From: Bacteroidales bacterium | GTDB taxonomy: Bacteria > Bacteroidota > Bacteroidia > Bacteroidales > VadinHA17 | Length of the DNA: 6,765 nt | Assembly: GCA_017882245.1 (NCBI GenBank) | Contig: JADGPV010000147.1 | Span: 1 to 6,765 of the forward strand | Reading direction: 5' to 3' | Program-made: the position numbers and the translations under genes | The notes under the pieces: generated by a model | The model's input: only the letters and a program-made list of their open reading frames with translations | Told to the model about the DNA's origin: nothing | Database searches by the model: none | Shown here: piece by piece, positions 1 through 4,700 of the stretch | Numbering within the stretch: the stretch's first letter is position 1 | Layout of the letters: the number at the start of each line of letters is the position of its first letter

Positions 1-693
1 AATAAAGGCATTGACTATTTTGTAAAGAATATCTACCCGCACCTGTCACAATACGGTACCAATGTCATTGTCAACGTGAACGGGAATACCGTAGAAGAAT
101 ACGCTGAGCTTGCCGGACGTCTCACTGACCTGACTGCAATCCCTGCCATAGAGCTGAATATTTCATGCCCCAATGTAAAGAGGGGAGGAATGATCTTCGG
201 TACCAATCCCGATGCTGCAAGGGAAGTCATTGCATCTGTGCGTAAAGTTTATCATAAAACACTGATAGTCAAACTGTCGCCTAATGTCACTGACATATCC
301 GAGTTTGCCCGGATCTCTGCAGGCGAGGGAGCAGATGCTGTCTCGCTTATTAATACCCTTGTCGGGATGGCAATAGATACGAATACCATGAAGCCCAGAC
401 TGTCGACGATCACCGGAGGCCTGTCTGGCCCTGCCATCAAGCCAGTGGCGCTCAGGATGGTATGGCAGGCCGCAAAGGCAGTGACCATTCCCGTAATAGG
501 GATTGGTGGCATCATGAATGCTGAGGATGCGCTTGAATTTATTATGGCTGGCGCTACGGGTGTGCAGGTTGGCACTGCCTCTTTCATTGAGCCTCGAACA
601 GCCATAAACGTCATCAGTGGAATAGAATCATTTCTTGAAGCCGGAGGCTTTGCCTCAGTAAGCGAAATCACCGGAATTATTAATAGGAATTAA
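1..693 (+). CDS. pyrD: Dihydroorotate dehydrogenase B, catalytic subunit (3' part; 5' end outside window)
   Basis: The reading frame is open from base 1, so the gene starts before the window. About 230 C-terminal residues are visible of a family of about 300. Seen: the active-site segment ELNISCPNV, with the likely catalytic Cys at fragment residue 56 (codon 166-168), then KLSPNVTDI (about 91-99), GGLSGPAIKPVAL (about 139-151) and the phosphate-binding IGIGGI (about 166-171). These are FMN and phosphate-binding elements of the TIM barrel. The Cys, where class 2 enzymes have Ser, and the KLSPNVTDI/INTL pattern point to class 1B. Known for the family: cytosolic oxidation of dihydroorotate to orotate, the fourth step of UMP synthesis, with electrons passed to NAD+ through the FAD/2Fe-2S subunit PyrK. 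A pyrK gene may lie upstream, outside the window; this is inference. A GTG at 76 is internal, not a start. The stop is TAA, and a same-strand lrp gene follows 71 nt later. Confidence 0.96.
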   Translation, partial: NKGIDYFVKNIYPHLSQYGTNVIVNVNGNTVEEYAELAGRLTDLTAIPAIELNISCPNVKRGGMIFGTNPDAAREVIASVRKVYHKTLIVKLSPNVTDISEFARISAGEGADAVSLINTLVGMAIDTNTMKPRLSTITGGLSGPAIKPVALRMVWQAAKAVTIPVIGIGGIMNAEDALEFIMAGATGVQVGTASFIEPRTAINVISGIESFLEAGGFASVSEITGIINRN

Positions 694-702
694 GACTGTT
701 TT

Positions 703-724
703 GCTTTAAATTTGCGGCTTTAAA
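703..724 (+). promoter_or_regulatory. Possible lrp promoter/operator with duplicated GCTTTAAA
   Basis: Two exact copies of GCTTTAAA lie at 703-710 and 717-724, so the palindromic hexamer TTTAAA repeats with 14-bp periodicity. Between and overlapping them, TAAATTTG (707-714) fits the Bacteroidota -7 box TAnnTTTG. No TTTG -33 box is seen at the usual 19-21 bp upstream, so the promoter call is weak. Lrp-family proteins often bind AT-rich repeats in their own promoters, so autoregulation is possible but is inference. Confidence 0.28.
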
Positions 725-764
725 GGTGGAATAGGATTCATAAACTAAAATATTGAAAGTAATC

Positions 765-1235
765 ATGGCAGAAAATTTGCAGATTGACAATCTGGACAGA
801 AAGATCCTGGATATTATCACCAAGAATGCGAGGATACCTTATCTTGAGGTAGCCCGCGACTGCAACGTATCAGGTGCTGCGATACATCAGCGGGTTCAGA
901 GGCTGATACGCATTGGTGTTATTAAAGGCTCGGAGTTTAAGGTTGACCCTGTAATGGTGGGGTTCAGAACATGTGCATATATCGGGATGTATCTCGATAA
1001 TCCGGGTAAGTACAAGGAAGTTATTAAGAAGCTTAAGGATATACCTGAAGTCATTGAATGTCACTACACTACAGGTAATTATTCTTTGTTCATCAAGGTT
1101 TACACGCGCGACAATGAGCATCTGCGCGAGGTGCTGACGGAGAAGATACAGGCCATAACCGGAGTAGTCAGAACTGAGACGCTGATCTCCCTTGAAGAGT
1201 CCATCAGCAGGCAGATACCGGTACTATCAAAATAG
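765..1235 (+). CDS. Lrp/AsnC family transcriptional regulator
   Basis: Complete gene of 156 residues, the usual Lrp/AsnC length. The N-terminal winged helix-turn-helix covers roughly residues 8-60 (LDRKILDIITKNAR, then the recognition region NVSGAAIHQRVQRL at 34-47). The C-terminal RAM/AsnC effector and oligomerisation domain covers roughly 68-145, with the family-like stretch IPEVIECHYTTGNYSLFIKV. Known for the family: feast/famine regulators that bind DNA as dimers, octamers or hexadecamers and often respond to an amino acid. The ligand cannot be read from this sequence. I chose ATG 765 because homologues begin about 8 residues before the LDxxI helix; an in-frame TTG at 753 would add only MKVI. 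No Shine-Dalgarno is evident at a normal distance, as is common in Bacteroidota. It lies 71 nt after pyrD on the same strand and ends at a strong terminator. Confidence 0.94.
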   Translation: MAENLQIDNLDRKILDIITKNARIPYLEVARDCNVSGAAIHQRVQRLIRIGVIKGSEFKVDPVMVGFRTCAYIGMYLDNPGKYKEVIKKLKDIPEVIECHYTTGNYSLFIKVYTRDNEHLREVLTEKIQAITGVVRTETLISLEESISRQIPVLSK

Positions 1236-1258
1236 ACTTATCTATAATATTTTATTGC

Positions 1259-1292
1259 AGAGACGCCCAATTAGAGCGTCTCTATATTTTTT
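1259..1292 (+). terminator. Rho-independent terminator of the lrp transcript
   Basis: A perfect 8-bp stem AGAGACGC (1259-1266) / GCGTCTCT (1276-1283) with a 9-nt loop is followed by ATATTTTTT. It starts 23 nt after the lrp stop codon. This is a textbook intrinsic terminator on the plus strand. Confidence 0.88.
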
Positions 1293-1402
1293 ATGACAAT
1301 TTAATTCGGGGATTATGGCGCCTGGCGGCGGCATGATCCCTTAAGGGGGCTCTTACAAAGCGAACGATGCCGTCCCAACTGCGTCGGGACTTGTCATTTT
1401 TT
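1293..1402 (+). ncRNA. Candidate structured small RNA (unassigned) ending in a U-tract
   Basis: This GC-rich block sits in AT-rich intergenic DNA and has no credible ORF. Seen: a closing helix P1, ATGACAA (1293-1299) with TTGTCAT (1391-1397). A long hairpin P2 spans 1309-1340, with 9 bp including one G-U, one G-G mismatch, 4 more bp and a TGGC loop. A weak hairpin TAAG/CTTA (1342-1345/1352-1355) follows. P4 is GTCCC (1372-1376) with GGGAC (1386-1390), extended by AC/GT, and it abuts P1. The block then runs into TTTTTTGTTTT, so P4 plus P1 can act as a terminator on the plus strand only. I see no consensus promoter directly upstream. The RNA could arise by read-through or processing past the lrp terminator, or from an unusual promoter. 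I do not recognise the family. It lacks the SRP RNA GGAAG/GCAGCC signature. A short Bacteroidota 6S-type RNA is only a guess. The alternative is a miniature inverted-repeat element, because P1 is also a terminal inverted repeat flanked by T-tracts. Confidence 0.42.
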
Positions 1403-1412
1403 GTTTTCTTCA

Positions 1413-1439
1413 AGGAACCAAGACCAGGATCTTGTTCCT
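1413..1439. other. Imperfect 10-bp hairpin between two convergent terminators
   Basis: AGGAAC (1413-1418) pairs with GTTCCT (1434-1439). AAGA (1420-1423) pairs with TCTT (1430-1433). There is one bulged C and a 6-nt loop. No T-run follows on either strand, so it is not an intrinsic terminator by itself. It lies just after the U-tract of the preceding plus-strand block and just downstream of the tRNA-Lys terminator on the minus strand. Function unknown. Confidence 0.4.
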
Positions 1440-1445
1440 CTCATC

Positions 1446-1472
1446 AAACAAAAAATGCTCCTGACGGAGCAT
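1446..1472 (-). terminator. Rho-independent terminator of the tRNA-Lys transcript
   Basis: Read on the minus strand, a perfect 7-bp stem ATGCTCC/GGAGCAT (bases 1472-1466 and 1461-1455) with a GTCA loop is followed by TTTTTGTTT. It begins 11 nt after the tRNA 3' end, so the tRNA is probably a single-gene transcript. Confidence 0.87.
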
Positions 1473-1483
1473 CGTTTGCTTTG

Positions 1484-1556
1484 TGATCCAGCTGGGATTC
1501 GAACCCAGGACCCCATCCTTAAAAGGGATGTGCTCTACCAGCTGAGCTACTGAATC
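1484..1556 (-). tRNA. tRNA-Lys (anticodon UUU)
   Basis: The minus strand gives a 73-nt cloverleaf. The 7-bp acceptor stem GATTCAG/CTGGATC has one G-U, and the discriminator is A. The D arm is GCTC-AGCTGGTA-GAGC. The anticodon stem is CATCC/GGATG with loop CTTTTAA, so the anticodon TTT lies at 1523-1521. The variable loop has 5 nt. The T arm is CTGGG-TTCGAAT-CCCAG. All arms pair. The CCA tail is not encoded (the next bases read CAA), so it must be added by tRNA nucleotidyltransferase. The tRNA decodes AAA and AAG. It has its own promoter and terminator. Confidence 0.97.
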
Positions 1557-1576
1557 AGTCCCATTTTTTGCGAGTG

Positions 1577-1607
1577 CAAATGTAGGGCAAATAATTTTCC
1601 GAACAAA
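1577..1607 (-). promoter_or_regulatory. Promoter of tRNA-Lys, Bacteroidota sigma-70 type
   Basis: On the minus strand TTTG (bases 1607-1604), a 19-bp spacer and TACATTTG (1584-1577) match the Bacteroidota consensus TTTG-N19-TAnnTTTG exactly. Transcription would start a few bases downstream, around 1570, giving a 5' leader of roughly 15 nt before the tRNA. The motif is seen directly; its use is inferred from the consensus and placement. Confidence 0.78.
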
Positions 1608-1620
1608 AAAATAATTGACT

Positions 1621-1652
1621 TTTGTGGAAAATAATAATAAAAAATACTTCCG
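1621..1652 (+). promoter_or_regulatory. Possible promoter of the SDR-relA operon
   Basis: TTTG (1621-1624), a 20-bp A/T-rich spacer and TACTTCCG (1645-1652) partly match TTTG-N19-21-TAnnTTTG; the -7 box matches only 4 of 6 fixed positions. It would leave a leader of about 45 nt before the ATG at 1702. It is divergent from the tRNA-Lys promoter, and the two -33 boxes are only 13 bp apart. TATATTTA (1676-1683) is another -7-like site but has no -33 partner. Confidence 0.3.
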
Positions 1653-1701
1653 GACTGATGACCCTAAATTGTAGCTATATTTATCCTCCATTTTTGAGAT
1701 C

Positions 1702-2523
1702 ATGAGACACTATGACTTTAAAAATAAGGTAGTGATTGTGACCGGCGCTTCATCTGGCATCGGGAGGGCCACGGCACTTGAATTTGCGCGCCATGGCAGC
1801 AAGGTGGTCCTGGCAGCCAGGTCAGCTGACAAACTCCGCTCACTCCAGGATGAGATTACGCAAATGGGCGCCGAATCACTGGCAGTAGTCACCGATGTCT
1901 CAATAGAGGAAGACTGCCGCAGAATGGTGGAGGCGACCATCGGAAAATTCGGTACAATACACATCCTTATCAACAATGCCGGCATATCAATGAGAGCTTC
2001 ATTCGAGGAGGTGGATATGGCTGTATTAAAACGTCTTATGGATGTGAATTTCTGGGGCACTGTCTACTGCACCAGATATGCGCTTCCGTATGTTGTCAGT
2101 AACAAAGGTTCAATAGTAGGCGTGTCTTCCACAGCAGGCTATCACGGGCTTCCCGGCCGCACCGGGTACTCGGCTTCAAAGTTCGCCATACATGGCTTCC
2201 TTGAGACGCTAAGGATCGAATACATGACGCAGAAGCTACATGTCATGATCATCATGCCCGGATTTACAACCTCTGATATACGTAAACATGCTTTGGTTGC
2301 AGACGGGTCTGAACAAGGGAATTCACCACGGGAAGAGAAAAAAATGATGTCTGCAGAATATGTTGCAACCTGGGTCCTTAAGGGCATCAGAAAAAGGAAA
2401 AGAAACAAGATAATGACCGTGTCCGGAAGATTCACAGCTTTACTGCAGAGAATATTTCCAAAGACAATTGACTACATCTTTTTCCTTCTGATGAAAAGGG
2501 AACCCGATTCACCCGTAAAATAA
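1702..2523 (+). CDS. Short-chain dehydrogenase/reductase (classical SDR family)
   Basis: Complete, 273 residues, a Rossmann-fold NAD(P)(H)-dependent oxidoreductase. Seen: cofactor motif TGASSGIG (14-21); Arg in AARS at 40, which usually favours NADP(H); DV (65-66) contacting adenine; NNAG (91-94). The catalytic tetrad is complete: N116, S143, Y156 and K160 (YSASK). PGFTTSDI (186-193) follows. The C-terminus has a basic patch (about 230-236, RKRKRNK) and a hydrophobic stretch (about 244-264, including YIFFLLM). This may dock the enzyme at the membrane; that is inference. The tail resembles the DHRS7/DltE-like branch of SDRs, but the substrate cannot be told from sequence. The ATG at 1702 lies 13 residues before the glycine motif, a normal spacing, without an obvious Shine-Dalgarno. 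The relA-type gene begins 5 nt after the stop, so the two are probably cotranscribed and perhaps translationally coupled. Confidence 0.93.
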   Translation: MRHYDFKNKVVIVTGASSGIGRATALEFARHGSKVVLAARSADKLRSLQDEITQMGAESLAVVTDVSIEEDCRRMVEATIGKFGTIHILINNAGISMRASFEEVDMAVLKRLMDVNFWGTVYCTRYALPYVVSNKGSIVGVSSTAGYHGLPGRTGYSASKFAIHGFLETLRIEYMTQKLHVMIIMPGFTTSDIRKHALVADGSEQGNSPREEKKMMSAEYVATWVLKGIRKRKRNKIMTVSGRFTALLQRIFPKTIDYIFFLLMKREPDSPVK

Positions 2524-2528
2524 AAGCC

Positions 2529-4700
2529 ATGTCCGACATAGAAGTACAGGTGCGAAATTTAAAGCGTCAGGTGCTCAAATGCCTTCCGGACCCTGTCTCA
2601 TACACTGACAAGAAAGCTTTCGGACATGCTGCCGATATAGCTGTCGCTTCTTATTCTTCCGGCAAGACTTACCTGGGAGAGCCGCTCGTGATTTACTATA
2701 TGGAGCTCGCACGAATTACGGCATGTGAGATAGGATTGGGATTACCAGCAGTTATTAGCGCACTCCTTTCTGGCATCAGCAAGGGAAGTGAGGGGTGGAA
2801 GAAGATAGAAGAACTTAAAGACCCTGCTATCGGGAGCGTTATCATAGGGTTATCCCGCGTGACTGCGCTAAAAGGAAAGGATTTCACCGGGCAGGCAGAA
2901 AACTTCCGCAAGCTTCTGCTTACACTGGCTGATGACGGCAGGGTGATTCTGATTGCACTTGCAGAAAGACTGCAGATGATGCGCCGGCTCAATCAACTTC
3001 CTGATAAAGAGAGACTTCCTTTAGCTTCTGAAACATATTTCCTTTTTGCCCCACTGGCTCACAGGCTGGGGTACTACAACATCAAGTCGGAAATGGAGGA
3101 CCTGGCCATGCAGCTTATGGAGCCAGGTGAGTATAATGAAATTGATGCAAAACTGAAGCGGACCACGACCTCGAGGAACAGACTTATCAAAGAGTTCTCG
3201 CAACCGCTTAAGGAGAGACTTGATGCGCTTGGAATGAATTATGAGCTTAAGAGCCGTACAAAGTCTGTGCACTCCATCTGGCAAAAGATGAAGAGACAGG
3301 GTGTGACCTTTGAGGAGGTTTTTGACATTTTCGCCATACGCATTATCATTGATACTGACACTGCCCATGAGAAATCGTCATGCTGGCAGGCCTATTCAGT
3401 TGTCACGGACCTGTACCAGCCTGATCCGAGCCGTATGCGCGACTGGATCTCGGTACCGAAGACGAACGGTTATGAATCACTGCATATCACTGTGGTAACC
3501 CAGGCAGGCAAGTGGGTAGAGGTGCAGATACGTACAAAGCGCATGGACGAGATTGCAGAAAAAGGCCTTGCAGCACATTTCCGCTATAAAGGATTGAAGA
3601 GTGAGGGAGGACTCGATGCCTGGATGTCACAGATGCGTGAGGTACTGGGCACTGTGGAGAAGGAGGGAAGCGACTTCCTGGGAGAAATAAGACCGGGACT
3701 TTATTCTGACGAGGTTTTCGTCTTTACACCCAAGGGAGAGGTGAAGCAGCTGCCCGCAGGGGCGACCCTCCTCGATTTCGCCTTTGACATTCATACTGAG
3801 GTGGGCTCAAAGTGCATCGGAGGCAAGATCAACGGACGCAATGTGCAGCTTAAGCAAAAGCTCCAGAACGGTGACCATGTCTCTGTCATCACTTCTGTGA
3901 AACAATCGCCCAAGCGTGACTGGCTGGCGTTTGTCATCACCAACAAGGCGCGTTCAAAGATCAAACTGGCTCTGAATGAGGAAAAGGTTAAGCTTGCAGC
4001 TGAAGGCAAGGAAATACTTACAAGAAGACTTAAGAACTGGAAGATACCTTACGGCGATGCAACGGTGGTAAAGCTTCTTGAGGAATATGGATTCAAGACT
4101 TCGCAGGATCTGTATTTCAGCATAGCAGTAGGGGAGACCGATCTGCTGGATGCAAAGAGGGTGCTGCTGCGCTCTGAAGGAAGCACTGAGCCGGCGGCTG
4201 CAAAGTTGCCAGAGGCACATGAACGGGAGGAGCCACTTAAGGGAGGAGGAGATTATCTTGTTATAGATGAGAAGATTGAAGGACTGGACTACAAGCTTTC
4301 AAAGTGCTGCAATCCTGTGTTCGGTGACCGAATCTTCGGGTTTGTGACCGTGCTTGAGGGGATTAAAATACACAGGGCTTCCTGTCCGAATGCTGATTTT
4401 ATGATGTCAAACTTCCCTTACAGGGTGTTGAGGGCCAGATGGACAAGGCTCGATGCAACCCGGGGTTTCCTGACCTCAGTAAAGCTGACAGGTGTTGAGA
4501 ACCTTGGCATCGTAGCACGAATAACCGATATACTGTCAGAATACAGGGTGTCGGTCAAGAATTTCTCCTATAAGATGGACAACGGTCTTTTTGAGGGTAA
4601 GATCGATCTGCTTGTGCCAAATATCAATATGCTCTACGGCCTGATAAAAAAGATGCAGGCAGTCAAGGGTATAACCAAGGCAAGCAGGATAGATAATTAG
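2529..4700 (+). CDS. relA: RelA-type (p)ppGpp synthetase with degenerate hydrolase domain
   Basis: Complete, 723 residues, long RelA/SpoT homologue (RSH). Domain order: pseudo-HD hydrolase (about 30-195), synthetase (about 220-355), TGS (about 393-456), helical region, CC/zinc-finger-like region (about 588-622: C593, C594, H615, C619), ACT (about 648-722). The synthetase looks active: R243/K245 in the G-loop region, D266 (FDIFAIR), RMRD (302-305), Y315 (NGYESLH) and E331 (EVQIRT) are kept. It would transfer pyrophosphate from ATP to GDP or GTP. The hydrolase is not credible: the HPL His is Tyr (about 57), ALLHDxxED is ALLSGISKG (78-86), and ADRLHNM is AERLQMM (145-151). H422 in TGS matches the His that contacts the A-site tRNA CCA end in E. 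coli RelA, so ribosome sensing is likely. Infer a monofunctional stringent factor; a bifunctional SpoT/Rel elsewhere should degrade the alarmone. The stop overlaps that of the opposing polymerase gene. Confidence 0.93.
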   Translation: MSDIEVQVRNLKRQVLKCLPDPVSYTDKKAFGHAADIAVASYSSGKTYLGEPLVIYYMELARITACEIGLGLPAVISALLSGISKGSEGWKKIEELKDPAIGSVIIGLSRVTALKGKDFTGQAENFRKLLLTLADDGRVILIALAERLQMMRRLNQLPDKERLPLASETYFLFAPLAHRLGYYNIKSEMEDLAMQLMEPGEYNEIDAKLKRTTTSRNRLIKEFSQPLKERLDALGMNYELKSRTKSVHSIWQKMKRQGVTFEEVFDIFAIRIIIDTDTAHEKSSCWQAYSVVTDLYQPDPSRMRDWISVPKTNGYESLHITVVTQAGKWVEVQIRTKRMDEIAEKGLAAHFRYKGLKSEGGLDAWMSQMREVLGTVEKEGSDFLGEIRPGLYSDEVFVFTPKGEVKQLPAGATLLDFAFDIHTEVGSKCIGGKINGRNVQLKQKLQNGDHVSVITSVKQSPKRDWLAFVITNKARSKIKLALNEEKVKLAAEGKEILTRRLKNWKIPYGDATVVKLLEEYGFKTSQDLYFSIAVGETDLLDAKRVLLRSEGSTEPAAAKLPEAHEREEPLKGGGDYLVIDEKIEGLDYKLSKCCNPVFGDRIFGFVTVLEGIKIHRASCPNADFMMSNFPYRVLRARWTRLDATRGFLTSVKLTGVENLGIVARITDILSEYRVSVKNFSYKMDNGLFEGKIDLLVPNINMLYGLIKKMQAVKGITKASRIDN

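Noticed and set aside
252..671. A minus-strand open frame of 139 codons opposite pyrD
   Set aside because: It is fully antisense to conserved FMN-binding motifs of pyrD, with no recognisable protein and no promoter.
76..693. GTG at 76 as the start of pyrD
   Set aside because: The frame stays open to base 1 and the upstream residues (GIDYFVKNIYPHL) are typical DHODB sequence, so the gene is cut by the window edge.
753..764. TTG at 753 as the start of the Lrp gene
   Set aside because: It would add only four residues with no homology support; ATG 765 fits the family start better.
1338..1347. Perfect 10-bp palindrome CCCTTAAGGG as an operator
   Set aside because: It has no loop and its left half is already used in the much stronger hairpin 1309-1340; it is likely incidental.
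1293..1402. Signal recognition particle RNA or tmRNA
   Set aside because: The length would suit a small SRP RNA, but the conserved GGAAG tetraloop region and GCAGCC internal loop are missing. For tmRNA it is far too short and lacks a tRNA-like end.
1410..1703. A minus-strand open frame of 97 codons
   Set aside because: It runs through the whole tRNA-Lys gene, its promoter and its terminator; chance frame.
3310..3498. A 62-codon plus-strand frame inside relA
   Set aside because: It is out of frame within the conserved synthetase domain; a shadow of the real coding frame.
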